Assembly (NCBI RefSeq): GCF_019375475.1
Contig: NZ_JAHXGQ010000001.1
Location: 124,001-188,000 of the forward strand
DNA length: 64,000 nucleotides
Direction of reading: 5' to 3'
Source: Saccharothrix obliqua
GTDB taxonomy: Bacteria; Actinomycetota; Actinomycetes; Mycobacteriales; Pseudonocardiaceae
Below are positions 24,562 through 34,141 of the stretch, one piece after another (the stretch's first letter is position 1; each line of letters begins with the position of its first letter). Below the pieces are notes generated by a model. It was not told where the DNA came from, made no database searches, and saw only the letters and a list, made by a program, of their open reading frames with translations. Both the position numbers and the translations under genes were made by a program.

Positions 24562-25412
24562 TTCAGCTCGGGTGCGCTGCCCGCCGCCTTCAACCACTCC
24601 TGCTCCAGCTGCGCCAGCCGGCCCTTGGACCGCAGCCCCTCGACCGCGTTGGACACGCAGCCGGTCAGCGGGCTGCCCTTGTCCAGCACGATGCCGAACT
24701 GCTCCGGCCTGCCGTCACCGCCGGGGATCTCGCCGATGATGACGCCGTCCTCCAGCTCCGCCGAGGTGATCTGGAACGCGGTCGGCAGGTCCACCACGAG
24801 CACGTCGATCTGCCCGGCCCGCAGGGCGGCCTTGGCGTCGTCGTTCGTGTTGTAGACCGCCACGTCCTGCTCGGCGGACAGGCGCTTCGCCGACTCGTAC
24901 GACGTGGTGCCGACCTGCGCGCCGATCTTCGTCTTCTTCAGCTCGGCCAACGTCTTCACGCCCGCCGCCTTGGACGACTTCAGCGTGATCGCCACCTGGT
25001 CCACGTCGTAGTACGGCGCGGAGAAGTCGACCGCCTGCCTGCGCTCCTCGGTGATGGAGAACTCGTTGATGTCGGCGTCGTAGGTCTTCTTGCCCGGCTG
25101 GACGGCGGCGTTGAACGGCACCCGCGTCCACACCACGTCGGCCTTGGTGTAGCCGAGTTCCTCGGCCACCGCGTAGGCCACGGCGGACTCGAAACCCTTG
25201 CCGTTGGTCGGGTCGTCGTCCACGAACCACGGCGCGTAGGCGGGCTGGTCGGTGCCGAAGGTGATCTTGCCCGGCGTCAGGGTCGCCAGGTTCTCCTTCT
25301 TGCAGGCCACCCCGTTGACGGCCGTGGGCGTCGGGGACACCGGTTCGGCGGGGGCGCAGGCGACCGCGAGCAGGGCGGCGGTCGCGGTGAGTACCAGAGC
25401 GGGTGCGCGCAT
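24558..25412 (-). CDS. Amino acid ABC transporter substrate-binding lipoprotein
   Basis: 284 residues with lipobox LAVAC (Cys19). The family 3 solute-binding fold shows KITFGTDQPAYAPWFVDD near residue 50, then GFESAVAYAVAEELGY and FSITEERRQAVDFSAPYY, the usual signature. It captures a polar amino acid or related solute outside the membrane. It heads the operon with permease and ATPase genes and is divergent from purC. The ligand cannot be read from sequence. Confidence 0.93.
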   Translation of the reverse strand: MRAPALVLTATAALLAVACAPAEPVSPTPTAVNGVACKKENLATLTPGKITFGTDQPAYAPWFVDDDPTNGKGFESAVAYAVAEELGYTKADVVWTRVPFNAAVQPGKKTYDADINEFSITEERRQAVDFSAPYYDVDQVAITLKSSKAAGVKTLAELKKTKIGAQVGTTSYESAKRLSAEQDVAVYNTNDDAKAALRAGQIDVLVVDLPTAFQITSAELEDGVIIGEIPGGDGRPEQFGIVLDKGSPLTGCVSNAVEGLRSKGRLAQLEQEWLKAAGSAPELK

Positions 25413-25462
25413 GGGGGAAATCTTGCCCCAGGTGGGAAGGGCGGCCCACGAGCTGGGACAAG

Positions 25463-25468
25463 TAGGCT
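25463..25468 (+). promoter_or_regulatory. -10 element (TAGGCT) of a leaderless purC transcript
   Basis: TAGGCT ends 6 bases before the purC GTG; no ribosome binding site lies between. It is almost the same block as before purB. Confidence 0.6.
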
Positions 25469-25474
25469 TCGGCC

Positions 25475-26359
25475 GTGCCCAAGCTCGCTGACTACCGCCC
25501 GGTCGCCGCCGGCAAGGTCCGCCACCTGTACGAGGTGGACGCCGACCTGCTGCTGCTGGTCGCGTCGGACCGCATCTCCGCGTTCGACCACGTGCTCGCG
25601 CCCGGCATCCCGGACAAGGGCCGGGTGCTGACGGCGATGAGCGTGTTCTGGTTCGAGAAGTTCGCGGACCTGGTGCCCAACCACCTGGTGGCCTGGGACG
25701 ACCCGCGCATCCCGGCCGAGGTGCGTGGCCGGGCGCTGCTGGTGCGCCGGCTCGACATGGTGCAGGTGGAGTGCGTGGCGCGCGGCTACCTCACCGGCTC
25801 CGGCATGGCCGAGTACCGGGCGTCCGGCGCGGTGTGCGGGGTGGAGCTGCCCGCCGGCCTGGTGGAGGCGTCCGAGCTGGCGGAACCGATCTTCACGCCC
25901 GCGACGAAGGCCGCGCTCGGCGAGCACGACGAGAACGTCACCTTCGAGCACGTGGTGGCGGAGGTGGGCGAGGACCTGGCCGGGCGGCTGCGGGACGCGA
26001 CGCTCGCCGTGTACGCGGCGGCCCGCGACTTCGCGCGTGGCCGGGGTGTCCTGCTGGCCGACACCAAGTTCGAATTCGGCCTCGACCGGTCCGGCGCGCT
26101 GGTGCTGGGCGACGAGGTGCTGACCCCCGACTCGTCGCGGTACTGGCCCGCCGACGGGTACGCGCCGGGCAACGTGCAGCCGTCGTTCGACAAGCAGTAC
26201 GTGCGGGACTGGCTCACCTCCGACGCGTCCGGCTGGGACCGGGCGTCCGACGCGCCGCCGCCGGCGCTGCCCGCCGACGTGGTCGCCGCGACCCGCGACC
26301 GGTACGTCGAGGCGTACGAGCGGATCACCGGGTTGTCGTTCGCCGACTGGATCGCGTGA
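25475..26359 (+). CDS. purC: Phosphoribosylaminoimidazole-succinocarboxamide synthase
   Basis: This enzyme joins CAIR and aspartate with ATP to give SAICAR. The 294-residue chain has [10 protein letters not shown] at the N-terminus, [12 protein letters not shown] near residue 28, [13 protein letters not shown] near 100 and the signature LADTKFEFG near 198, with [12 protein letters not shown]. Length and motifs fit the longer SAICAR synthetases found in actinobacteria. It starts leaderless from a GTG and is followed after 51 bases by the DUF2334 gene. Confidence 0.97.
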   Translation: MPKLADYRPVAAGKVRHLYEVDADLLLLVASDRISAFDHVLAPGIPDKGRVLTAMSVFWFEKFADLVPNHLVAWDDPRIPAEVRGRALLVRRLDMVQVECVARGYLTGSGMAEYRASGAVCGVELPAGLVEASELAEPIFTPATKAALGEHDENVTFEHVVAEVGEDLAGRLRDATLAVYAAARDFARGRGVLLADTKFEFGLDRSGALVLGDEVLTPDSSRYWPADGYAPGNVQPSFDKQYVRDWLTSDASGWDRASDAPPPALPADVVAATRDRYVEAYERITGLSFADWIA

Positions 26360-26410
26360 CGTCACCTGCCGGCCAGGCCACCGACACACCGGTGGTGCGC
26401 ACTGGGTGGC

Positions 26411-27127
26411 ATGGTCGCGCCCCTCGTGGTTTCGCTGTCCGGCATCGGGCCGAGCACGCTCGCCCGGTGCGCCGACCTGGCCGCTGAGCTGGACCGGCGG
26501 CGGGTGCCGCTGTCGTTGCTGCTGGCACCGCGCAAGGCGGTGCCGGGCGCGGCGCTGGACTGGGTGCGCGACCGCGTGCGCGGGCGGGACGCGTTGGTGC
26601 TGCACGGTTTCGACCACAGCGCCGACCCGTGCCACCGGCCGGTGTCGTTGCGCAGGCGTGCCGAGTTCTCCGCCCTGCCCGCGCACGAGGCCGGGTTGCG
26701 GCTGGTCGCGGCGCGGGCCGCGCTGCACCGGCTGGGCCTCGCGACGGACGTGTTCGCGCCGCCGAGCTGGCTCGCCTCGCCGGGCACGGTGATCGCGCTG
26801 CGCCGCCACCGGTTCGCGGTGTGCGCCGACCAGGCGGGCGTGCGCGACCTGGTCACCGGGCACGTGGTCGCCGGCCGGGTGCGGGTGGTCGGCGAGCGGG
26901 GTTTCCTGCTCGGCGTCGGCCGCACCGCCCGGCGCGGCGCCCTGGTGCGGCTCGGCGTCGACGCCGCCGACCTGGACCGCGGTGGTGTCCGCGCCGCGGT
27001 GCTGGAGGCCGTCGACCTGGCCCTGTGGCACGGCGCGGAACCGGCCACCTACAGCTCGGCCGACTCGCCGCGCGGCAGCACCACGAACTCCGTGCCCTCC
27101 GGCGCGGTCGTGGAGAGGACGCGGTAG
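26411..27127 (+). CDS. DUF2334 polysaccharide-deacetylase-like protein
   Basis: 238 residues. The opening VVSLSGIGPSTLARC and the segment DALVLHGFDHSADPC recall DUF2334 proteins, a branch of the polysaccharide deacetylase fold; the expected metal ligands would include the His in LHGFDH. The first motif has SGIG where an Asp is usual, so catalytic competence is doubtful. No signal peptide is seen. The last 79 bases overlap the 3' end of the convergent MBL hydrolase gene. The substrate is unknown. Confidence 0.75.
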   Translation: MVAPLVVSLSGIGPSTLARCADLAAELDRRRVPLSLLLAPRKAVPGAALDWVRDRVRGRDALVLHGFDHSADPCHRPVSLRRRAEFSALPAHEAGLRLVAARAALHRLGLATDVFAPPSWLASPGTVIALRRHRFAVCADQAGVRDLVTGHVVAGRVRVVGERGFLLGVGRTARRGALVRLGVDAADLDRGGVRAAVLEAVDLALWHGAEPATYSSADSPRGSTTNSVPSGAVVERTR

Positions 27128-27660
27128 AACAGCTCGGTGCGGGCGAGGATCGCCTCGTGGATCGGCACCGCGATCCGGGGGCGCACCGCGTTGATGAAGT
27201 CGGCGCCCTCGGACAGCTTCATCCACGGCCCGGCGGCGGGCGCGGCCAGCACGTCGACCTGCTGCTCGGGCACGGCCAGCGAGTCGCCCGGGTGGTAGAA
27301 CGCGCCGTGGTCCACGAGGTAGCCGACGTTCACCGGCAGCTCGACCGACGGGTGGATGGGCTGGTGCGGCGCGTCCAGGACGTGCACCGACGCGCCCGCG
27401 ACGGTCAGCACGTCGCCGGGCCGGGCGGGCGTGGCGCCGTCCAGCTCCTCGGCCGCGTAGAGCCGCGCGCCGGGGTTGTTGGCCATCAGGTCGGGCAGCC
27501 GGGCGACGTCCAGGTGGTCCTGGTGGTGGTGCGTGATCAGCACCGCGTCCAGCCCGGTGACCTCCTCGAAGCCGGTCGACCACGTGCCCGGGTCGAACAG
27601 CAGCCGGGCGGTGCCGGTGTCCACGAGCACGCACGAGTGTCCGAAGTGGACGATTCGCAT
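27049..27660 (-). CDS. MBL-fold metal-dependent hydrolase
   Basis: 203 residues. Metal-site motif THHHQDHLD lies near residue 43, with His2-type MRIVHFGHSCVLVD at the start, FYHPGDS near 121 and a C-terminal VPIHEAI. The layout matches the UlaG/YtnP-like branch of metallo-beta-lactamase-fold hydrolases. It is cytoplasmic (no signal). The gene is convergent with the DUF2334 gene and shares 79 bp with it, so both reading frames constrain that stretch. Confidence 0.9.
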   Translation of the reverse strand: MRIVHFGHSCVLVDTGTARLLFDPGTWSTGFEEVTGLDAVLITHHHQDHLDVARLPDLMANNPGARLYAAEELDGATPARPGDVLTVAGASVHVLDAPHQPIHPSVELPVNVGYLVDHGAFYHPGDSLAVPEQQVDVLAAPAAGPWMKLSEGADFINAVRPRIAVPIHEAILARTELFYRVLSTTAPEGTEFVVLPRGESAEL

Positions 27661-27730
27661 CTGTCGCTGCCCCCTTGGGTGCGGGTTCGGTGCGCACCCA
27701 TCCTGCCTCGTGGGCGCGGGGTACGCCGGT

Positions 27731-28008
27731 CAGCCCCACCGCGTGCGGCAGGACTCGGTGTCCGCGGGGAGGCGGGTGCGGGGCGGCCCACCGAGTGCGG
27801 TGGGCTCGGTGCGCGGGGAGGCGGGTGCGGGGCGTGCGGGTCGGCCCACCGCGTGCGGTGGGCGCGGTGTGCGCGGGCAGGTCGGTGCGGGCGGCGCGTC
27901 GGCGGTGCTGGGCGTGCGGGTCGGCCCCTCCGCGTGCGGTGGGGCTCGGTGTGCGCGGGCAGGCCGGCGTGGCGGCGCGGGGTGTGCCGGTCAGCCCACC
28001 GCGTCCAG
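27731..28008. repeat. Degenerate tandem hairpin repeat
   Basis: Blocks like GCCCACCGCGTGCGGTGGGC, each a short hairpin, recur at about 27733, 27786, 27844, 27923 and 27994, spaced 53-79 bases, joined by variants of CTCGGTGTGCGCGGGGAGG and CGGGTGCGGGGCG. The array fills the 330-base gap between the MBL and epimerase genes, and its last copy runs into the end of the epimerase gene. No convincing gene lies in it. Confidence 0.7.
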
Positions 28009-28962
28009 CAGGGCCTGCTCGACGTCCGCGGGCAGGCCGGCCCGGCGTGGCCGGTCCGGGCCGAGCGCCTGCTCGTGCGCCAGCGAGTCGACCGCCGTCG
28101 CCGCCGTCGGCCGGGGCCGCAACCCCGCCGCCAGCGCCGGGCCGGCGTCGCGGAGCATCAACGCCCGGTGCGTGCCCGGCAACCACAGCGGCAGGCTGCG
28201 CGGACCCGACCACGGCGTGATCCCGTGCTCCTGGAGCACGGCCTCGGGCACGCGCACCAGCTCCGTGCCGGGCGGCGCGGTGGCGCCCGCGACCTCGCCC
28301 AGCACCAGGCCCAGCGGGTTGGCCGGGCCGACCGCGTCGAACGTGCCGGTGGTCCGCCGCTCGGCCGCGTCCACCACCCAGGCGGCCAGGTCGCGCACGT
28401 CGACGTGCTGCGCGGGCTGGTCCGGCACGTCCGGCACGACTACCCGACCGCCTCGCGCCAGCCGGTTCGGCCAGTACCCGAACCGGTCGCTCTTGTCGCC
28501 CGGCCCGGTGATCAACCCGGCGCGGACGATGAACGCGTCGTCGTCCCGTGCCTCGCGCACGGCCAGCTCGCTCGCCACCTTCACCGAGCCGTAGCGCTCG
28601 GGTGACATCGGCGCGTCCGGGTCGTCCTCCAGCGGCGGGAGGGTTTCGGTGCGGCCGGGTGTGGCGTGGTCGGCGTAGACGGAACAACTGGACACGAACG
28701 TCCAGTGGCCCGCGCCGATCGCCCGCACCGCGTCCCGCACCCAGGTCGTGGACATCGTGGCGACGTCCACCACGGCGTCGAACGACGCGCCCGTCAACGG
28801 GCCCAGGCCGTGCGAGCGGTCCACCGGCACGTGCGTCGCGCCCCCGGGCACCCGGCCGGACTCGCCACGCGCCGCGCAGACCACCTCGTGACCGCGCCGC
28901 ACGCCCTCCGCGGCGACCGCCTTGCCGAGGAACACCGTCCCGCCGAGCACCAACATCCGCAT
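27991..28962 (-). CDS. NAD-dependent epimerase/dehydratase (extended SDR)
   Basis: 323 residues. A Rossmann start MLVLGGTVFLGKAVA carries the GxxxxxGK-like dinucleotide loop, with FVSSCSVYADHATPG near residue 90 (catalytic Ser/Tyr area), RYGSVKVASE carrying the YxxxK pair, and VRAGLITGPGDKSDRFGYW. It resembles actinobacterial NAD-dependent epimerases of unknown sugar or redox substrate. It is a minus-strand gene upstream of the hairpin array. Confidence 0.88.
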   Translation of the reverse strand: MRMLVLGGTVFLGKAVAAEGVRRGHEVVCAARGESGRVPGGATHVPVDRSHGLGPLTGASFDAVVDVATMSTTWVRDAVRAIGAGHWTFVSSCSVYADHATPGRTETLPPLEDDPDAPMSPERYGSVKVASELAVREARDDDAFIVRAGLITGPGDKSDRFGYWPNRLARGGRVVVPDVPDQPAQHVDVRDLAAWVVDAAERRTTGTFDAVGPANPLGLVLGEVAGATAPPGTELVRVPEAVLQEHGITPWSGPRSLPLWLPGTHRALMLRDAGPALAAGLRPRPTAATAVDSLAHEQALGPDRPRRAGLPADVEQALLDAVG

Positions 28963-29153
28963 GTGCCCACCCTCCGTCCGGCCCGCCCCGTCCCGCCAGC
29001 CCGTCCGCCCACGGCGAACGCGGCCCCTGACCGGCGGATAGCGGTGCCGAGCCGGGTGAACTTGTGCCCCCTGCCACGTGTGAAGTTGATGAACACCCAG
29101 GTCAGGTAGGCTCTGCCAGTACCGCCAGCCCTCCTAACAGGGAGCAGCCTGTC

Positions 29154-29393
29154 GTGGCCCGTGTCGTTGTCGACGTCATGCCAAAGCCCGAAATCCTCGA
29201 CCCGCAAGGACAGGCGGTGGCCAACGCGCTGCCCCGCCTCGGCTTTGCCGGGATCGCCGCCGTCCGCCAGGGCAAGCACTTCGAGCTGGAGGTCGCCGAC
29301 GACGTCGACGACGCCGCGCTCGCCCAGATCGCCGAGACGTTCCTCGCCAACCCGGTGATCGAGGACTTCGTCGTCAGGCGGCTGGACGCATGA
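29154..29393 (+). CDS. purS: FGAM synthase subunit PurS
   Basis: 79 residues: [20 protein letters not shown] at the start, then [12 protein letters not shown] and a final [14 protein letters not shown], a full match to PurS. It bridges PurQ and PurL in the three-part formylglycinamidine synthase and helps pass ammonia. I chose the GTG at 29154, with AGGGAG upstream; a -10-like TAGGCT lies at about 29107, so this mRNA has a leader. The stop overlaps purQ (ATGA). Confidence 0.96.
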   Translation: MARVVVDVMPKPEILDPQGQAVANALPRLGFAGIAAVRQGKHFELEVADDVDDAALAQIAETFLANPVIEDFVVRRLDA

Positions 29394-30061
29394 GGGTCGG
29401 CGTCATCACCTTCCCCGGCACGCTGGACGACGTGGACGCCGCACGCGCGGTGAAGCACGCGGGCGGCGAGGCCGTGCCCCTGTGGCACGGCGACCACGAC
29501 CTCAGGGGCGTGGACGCGGTGGTCGTGCCGGGTGGCTTCTCCTACGGCGACTACCTGCGCTGCGGCGCCATCGCCCGGTTCGCGCCGGTGATGCAGGAGG
29601 TCGTCGAGGCGGCCCGCGGCGGTATGCCGGTGCTCGGCATCTGCAACGGCTTCCAGATCCTGTGCGAGGCGCACCTGCTGCCGGGCGCGCTCACCCGCAA
29701 CCACAAGCTGCACTTCGTGTGCCGCGACCAGTGGCTGCGCGTGGAGAACAACGAGACCGCCTGGACGTCCCGCTACGACCGGGGCGCGGAGATCCTGGTG
29801 CCGCTGAAGTCCGGCGAGGGCGGTTACCAGGCCGACCAGCGGACGTTGGACGAGCTGGAGGGCGAGGGCCGCGTGGTGTTCCGCTACGTCGGCGAGAACC
29901 CCAACGGCTCGCGCAACGAGATCGCGGGCATCTCCAGCGCGAACGGCCGGGTGGTCGGCCTCATGCCGCACCCGGAGCACGCGATCGACGCCCTCACCGG
30001 CCCGACCGACGACGGTCTGGGCGTGTTCCTGTCCCTGCTCGACGCGGTGGTAAGCGCATGA
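29390..30061 (+). CDS. purQ: FGAM synthase glutaminase subunit PurQ
   Basis: 223 residues of the class I glutamine amidotransferase fold. The nucleophile cysteine lies in [11 protein letters not shown] (near residue 86) and the His/Glu pair in GLMPHPEHA (near 195). It releases ammonia from glutamine for PurL. The start overlaps purS and the stop overlaps purL, each by 4 bases, so the three are made as one unit. Confidence 0.97.
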   Translation: MRVGVITFPGTLDDVDAARAVKHAGGEAVPLWHGDHDLRGVDAVVVPGGFSYGDYLRCGAIARFAPVMQEVVEAARGGMPVLGICNGFQILCEAHLLPGALTRNHKLHFVCRDQWLRVENNETAWTSRYDRGAEILVPLKSGEGGYQADQRTLDELEGEGRVVFRYVGENPNGSRNEIAGISSANGRVVGLMPHPEHAIDALTGPTDDGLGVFLSLLDAVVSA

Positions 30062-32319
30062 CCCTGGACACCGTCAAGAACGCCGAGGCGACGCCCGAGC
30101 AGGAGCAGCCCTACCGGGAGCTGGGCCTGAAGGACGACGAGTACGCCCGCATCCGGGACATCCTCGGCCGCCGCCCCACCGACGCCGAGCTGGCCATGTA
30201 CTCGGTGATGTGGAGCGAGCACTGCTCGTACAAGTCGTCCAAGGTGCACCTGAAGTATTTCGGTGAGACGACCACCGAGGCCATGCGCGCCAAGATGCTC
30301 GCGGGCATCGGCGAGAACGCCGGCGTCGTGGACATCGGCGACGGCTGGGCGATCACGTTCAAGGTGGAGAGCCACAACCACCCGTCCTACGTCGAGCCCT
30401 ACCAGGGCGCGGCGACGGGCGTGGGCGGCATCGTGCGCGACATCCTGGCGATGGGCGCGCGCCCGCTCGCGGTGATGGACCCGCTGCGGTTCGGCCCGGC
30501 CGACGCGCCGGACACCCGCCGCGTGCTGCCGGGGATCGTGGCCGGCGTCGGCGGCTACGGCAACTGCCTGGGCCTGCCGAACATCGGCGGCGAGGTGGTG
30601 TTCGACGCCAGCTACGCGGGCAACCCGTTGGTGAACGCCCTGTGCGTGGGCGCGATGCGGGTCGAGGACCTGCACCTGGCGCACGCGTCCGGCACCGGCA
30701 ACAAGGTCATCCTGTACGGCGCGCGGACCGGGCTCGACGGCATCGGCGGCGTGAGCGTGCTGGCGTCGGAGACGTTCGACGACACGGCGGGCAAGCGCAA
30801 GAAGCTGCCCAGCGTGCAGGTCGGCGACCCGTTCACGGAGAAGGTGCTGATCGAGTGCTCGCTGGAGCTGTTCCGCGAGAAGCTCGTGGTGGGTATCCAG
30901 GACCTCGGCGGCGCGGGGCTGTCCTGCGCGACCAGCGAGCTGGCCAGCGCCGGTGACGGCGGTATGCGCGTGCGGCTCGACCGCGTCCCGCTGCGCGCCA
31001 CCGGCATGACCCCGGCCGAGGTGCTGTCCAGCGAGTCGCAGGAGCGCATGTGCGCGGTCGTGCGGCCGGAGGACGTGGACGCGTTCATGGCGGTGTGTGC
31101 CAAGTGGGACGTGATCGCCACCGAGATCGGCGAGGTCACCGAGGGCGACCGGCTGGTGATCACGTGGCACGACGAGGTCGTGGTGGACGTGCCGCCGCGC
31201 ACCGTCGCCCACGAGGGCCCGGTGTACGAGCGCCCGGTGCGCCGACCCGACGACCAGGACCGGCTCCAGGCCGACACGCCGGACGCGTTGCCGCAGCCCG
31301 CGCGCGAGGAGCTGCTGGACCTGGTGAAGACCATGGCCGCGTCGCCGAACCTGGCGTCGAAGAAGTGGGTCACCCAGCAGTACGACCGGTACGTGCGTGG
31401 TGGCACGGTCCTCGCGCAGCCCGCCGACTCCGGCATGATCCGGATCGACGAGGACACCGACCGCGGCGTGGCGTTGTCCACCGACTGCAACGGCCGCTAC
31501 ACCCGGCTCGACCCGTACGCGGGCGCGCAGCTCGCGCTGGCCGAGGCGTACCGCAACGTGGCCACCACGGGCGCGACGCCGGTCGCGGTCACCAACTGCC
31601 TGAACTTCGGCTCGCCCGAGGACCCGGCCGTGATGTGGCAGTTCGAGCAGGCCGTGCGCGGTCTGGCGGACGGCTGCGCCGAGCTGGGCATCCCGGTGAC
31701 CGGCGGCAACGTCAGCTTCTACAACCAGACCGGCGCGACGGCGATCCTGCCGACGCCGGTGGTGGGCGTGCTGGGCGTGATCGACGACGTGCGCCGCCGC
31801 ATCCCGACCGGCATCGGCGCGGAGGCGGGCGAGACGCTGCTGCTGCTCGGCGAGACGCGTGCGGAGTTCGGCGGCTCGGAGTGGGCGCACGTGGTGCACG
31901 GCCACCTGGGCGGCCTGCCGCCGAAGGTGGACCTGGCGCGGGAGAAGCTGCTGGCCGAGGTGCTGGTGGCCGGTTCGCGGGACGGGATGCTGTCCGCCGC
32001 GCACGACCTGGCCGAGGGCGGTCTCGCGCAGGCGCTGGTGGAGACCTGCCTGATCGGCGAGACCGGTGCGCGGGTGTTCCTGGAGGGCGACCTGTTCACC
32101 GAGCTGTTCAGCGAGTCCGCCGGTCGCGTGCTGGTGGCCGTGCCGCGCACGGAGGAGCTGCGGTTCACCGACATGTGCACCGCGCGCGGCCTGCCGTGGC
32201 GCAAGGTCGGCGTGGTGGACCCGGAGTCGACGTCGCTGGAGGTCCAGGACCTCGGGCAGCTCGACCTCGCGGAGCTGCGTGCCGCGTGGGAGGGCACCCT
32301 CCCGGCGCTGTTCGACTGA
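30058..32319 (+). CDS. purL: FGAM synthase large subunit PurL (small form)
   Basis: This subunit makes formylglycinamidine ribonucleotide from FGAR, ATP and ammonia. The 753-residue length is that of the small PurL type that needs PurS and PurQ, both encoded just upstream. Motifs include [12 protein letters not shown] near residue 58, [20 protein letters not shown] near 100 and [10 protein letters not shown] near 555. The ATG overlaps the purQ stop (ATGA). A strong inverted repeat just downstream probably ends the transcript. Confidence 0.97.
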   Translation: MTLDTVKNAEATPEQEQPYRELGLKDDEYARIRDILGRRPTDAELAMYSVMWSEHCSYKSSKVHLKYFGETTTEAMRAKMLAGIGENAGVVDIGDGWAITFKVESHNHPSYVEPYQGAATGVGGIVRDILAMGARPLAVMDPLRFGPADAPDTRRVLPGIVAGVGGYGNCLGLPNIGGEVVFDASYAGNPLVNALCVGAMRVEDLHLAHASGTGNKVILYGARTGLDGIGGVSVLASETFDDTAGKRKKLPSVQVGDPFTEKVLIECSLELFREKLVVGIQDLGGAGLSCATSELASAGDGGMRVRLDRVPLRATGMTPAEVLSSESQERMCAVVRPEDVDAFMAVCAKWDVIATEIGEVTEGDRLVITWHDEVVVDVPPRTVAHEGPVYERPVRRPDDQDRLQADTPDALPQPAREELLDLVKTMAASPNLASKKWVTQQYDRYVRGGTVLAQPADSGMIRIDEDTDRGVALSTDCNGRYTRLDPYAGAQLALAEAYRNVATTGATPVAVTNCLNFGSPEDPAVMWQFEQAVRGLADGCAELGIPVTGGNVSFYNQTGATAILPTPVVGVLGVIDDVRRRIPTGIGAEAGETLLLLGETRAEFGGSEWAHVVHGHLGGLPPKVDLAREKLLAEVLVAGSRDGMLSAAHDLAEGGLAQALVETCLIGETGARVFLEGDLFTELFSESAGRVLVAVPRTEELRFTDMCTARGLPWRKVGVVDPESTSLEVQDLGQLDLAELRAAWEGTLPALFD

Positions 32320-32324
32320 GCGGA

Positions 32325-32358
32325 GGTCGGGGAGCGGGCGGAGTTCCGCTCCCCGACC
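32325..32358. terminator. Bidirectional terminator between purL and GH25 gene
   Basis: GGTCGGGGAGCGG (32325-32337) and CCGCTCCCCGACC (32346-32358) form a perfect 13-bp stem with an 8-base loop, between two convergent genes. There is no T run, as is usual in actinomycetes. Confidence 0.8.
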
Positions 32359-32365
32359 GCCTTCC

Positions 32366-33148
32366 TCAGCCGTTCGCCAGTGCCTGGAGCCGGTCGTACG
32401 CCCCGTTGAACGAGTTCTGGTCGATCGGCGACGACGAATACTGCCAGAAGGTGTGGTAGCCCCAGTTGTGGGGCAGGGTCCCGACGCTCGACGCGTAACG
32501 CGCCACCCACAGCGGGTTGGTGGAGCTGAAGTCGCCCGCCGCGCACTGGTCCCACCAGCTCGTGGACGTGTAGATGACCGGCCACCGCCCGGTCCGGGCG
32601 TGGTAGCGGTCGCTGAACGACCTCACCCAACCCACCATGCCGGCCTTCGACAGGCCGTAGCAGGTGTTGCCGTAGGGGTTGTACTCCATGTCGAGCGCGC
32701 CGGGCAGCGTCCTGCCGTCCCGTGACCAGCCGCCGCCGTTGTCCACGAAGAAGTCCGCCTGGGCCGCGCCGGACGACTTGTCGGGCAACGCGAAGTGGTA
32801 CGCGCCGCGGATCATGCCGACCTGGTACGAACCGTTGTACTGCTGGGCGAAGTACGGGTTGCGGTACCCCGTCCCCTCGGTGGCCTTGACGTACGCGAAG
32901 CGCTTGCCCTGGCCCCACCAGTGGCCCCAGTCGACGTTGCCCTGGTGGCTGCTGACGTCGATGCCGGGCACGGTGGCCGCCCGGGTGGACGGGTCGGTGT
33001 CGAGCACGACCCGCTGGTCGCCACGCCCCTCGTGCTTGGCGATCTGCGAACCCATGGCGTGGTCGTCGACCGGTGCGGCGGTGGCGGGTGTGGTCAGGAC
33101 GAGTGCGGCGCAGGCGGCCAGCGCCGCGCCGATGGCGAGTGGTCTCAT
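32366..33148 (-). CDS. Secreted GH25 lysozyme, paralogue 1
   Basis: 260 residues with a Sec signal peptide (to about residue 24, ending ATA). The GH25 catalytic set is in place: Asp64 in GIDVSSHQG, Glu91 in VKATEGTGY, and Asp153/Glu155 in ALDMEYNPYG. It should cut the N-acetylmuramyl beta-1,4 bond of peptidoglycan outside the cell. It is a tandem paralogue of 33265-34062; long runs such as NPYFAQQYNGSYQVGMIRG are shared exactly. The gap of 116 bases between them may hold a separate promoter. Confidence 0.95.
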   Translation of the reverse strand: MRPLAIGAALAACAALVLTTPATAAPVDDHAMGSQIAKHEGRGDQRVVLDTDPSTRAATVPGIDVSSHQGNVDWGHWWGQGKRFAYVKATEGTGYRNPYFAQQYNGSYQVGMIRGAYHFALPDKSSGAAQADFFVDNGGGWSRDGRTLPGALDMEYNPYGNTCYGLSKAGMVGWVRSFSDRYHARTGRWPVIYTSTSWWDQCAAGDFSSTNPLWVARYASSVGTLPHNWGYHTFWQYSSSPIDQNSFNGAYDRLQALANG

Positions 33149-33264
33149 GTGGACGCTGCCTTTCGAGCCAGTGCAGGGTTGGTGACTCGATCGGCAGTCT
33201 GCCGACGGGTTAACGACTTTGCCAGGCTCTTTGTTGGTTGTTCACAGAAACGGGGTGTGCCGGA

Positions 33265-34062
33265 CTACCCCAGGGCAACCTGCCGCAACTGCTCCGGGTC
33301 GCCGTTGAACAGGTTCTGGTCGCCGGGGAACAAGCCGGCCGCCTGCCACTGCCAGATCGTCTGGTGGCCCCAGCCGTGGGGCAGCGGCCCGAGTTGTTCG
33401 GCGTAGTGCGCCACCCACAGCGGGTTCGTGCGGCCGAACTCCGCCGCGCCGCCCACGCACCGGTTCCACCAGCTCGTGGACGTGTAGATGGTCGGGTACC
33501 GCCCGGTGCGCTCCAGCACGCGGTCGCTGAACGCCCGCACCCAGCCACCCATCGCGGCCTGGTCGAGCCCGTAACACGTGTCGCCGTAGGGGTTGTACTC
33601 CATGTCGACCGCGCCGGGCAGCGTCCTGCCGTCGCGTGACCAGCCGCCGCCGTTGTCCACGAAGAAGTCCGCCTGGGCCCGGCCGTCCGACCGGTCCGGC
33701 AACGCGAAGTGGTACGCGCCCCGGATCATGCCGACCTGGTAGGAACCGTTGTACTGCTGGGCGAAGTACGGGTTGCGGTACCCCGTCCCCTCGGTGGCCT
33801 TCACGTAGGCGAACCGCGCGCCGTCGTGCCACGACCTGCCCCAGTCGACGTCGCCCTGGTGGCTGCTCACGTCCATGCCCGGCACGGACGCGCCCGTGCG
33901 TGGTGCGGCGGTGGTGCGCGACCAACCCTCGTGCTTCGCGATCTGCGAGCCTGCGTAGTGGTCGGAGGACCCCTCGGGCAGCGCGTGGGCGACCGGGGCG
34001 ACCACCAGCGTGATCGCCACCGCGCCCAGCCACGCGGTCCAGGTCCGGAGACGGTTCGTCAT
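33265..34062 (-). CDS. Secreted GH25 lysozyme, paralogue 2
   Basis: 265 residues with a signal peptide (hydrophobic core LGAVAITLVVAPVAHA). Catalytic residues align at the same numbers as in paralogue 1: Asp64, Glu91, Asp153, Glu155. The two differ mainly in the N-terminal 50 residues and near the C-terminus (NLFNGDPEQLRQVALG here). The duplication looks ancient enough for some change but keeps both active sites. It follows the aldo/keto reductase gene by 79 bases on the same strand. Confidence 0.95.
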   Translation of the reverse strand: MTNRLRTWTAWLGAVAITLVVAPVAHALPEGSSDHYAGSQIAKHEGWSRTTAAPRTGASVPGMDVSSHQGDVDWGRSWHDGARFAYVKATEGTGYRNPYFAQQYNGSYQVGMIRGAYHFALPDRSDGRAQADFFVDNGGGWSRDGRTLPGAVDMEYNPYGDTCYGLDQAAMGGWVRAFSDRVLERTGRYPTIYTSTSWWNRCVGGAAEFGRTNPLWVAHYAEQLGPLPHGWGHQTIWQWQAAGLFPGDQNLFNGDPEQLRQVALG

Positions 34063-34141
34063 CGACGCCCCCGATGAGCCTAGGCGGTTGGTGCATCCGG
34101 ATGGATGGTCGACCTTGTGCCGCCGGCTCGCCAGCCGGGTG

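Noticed and set aside
27476..28594. 372-residue plus-strand open frame
   Set aside because: It crosses the hairpin array and runs antisense to the epimerase gene; the product is low-complexity Arg/Ala/Gly/Ser sequence.
25277..29077. 1266-residue open frame on the minus strand
   Set aside because: It runs antisense through purC and across the DUF2334, MBL and epimerase genes. Its product is Arg/Gly/Pro-rich with no domain, as expected from GC-rich codon shadows.
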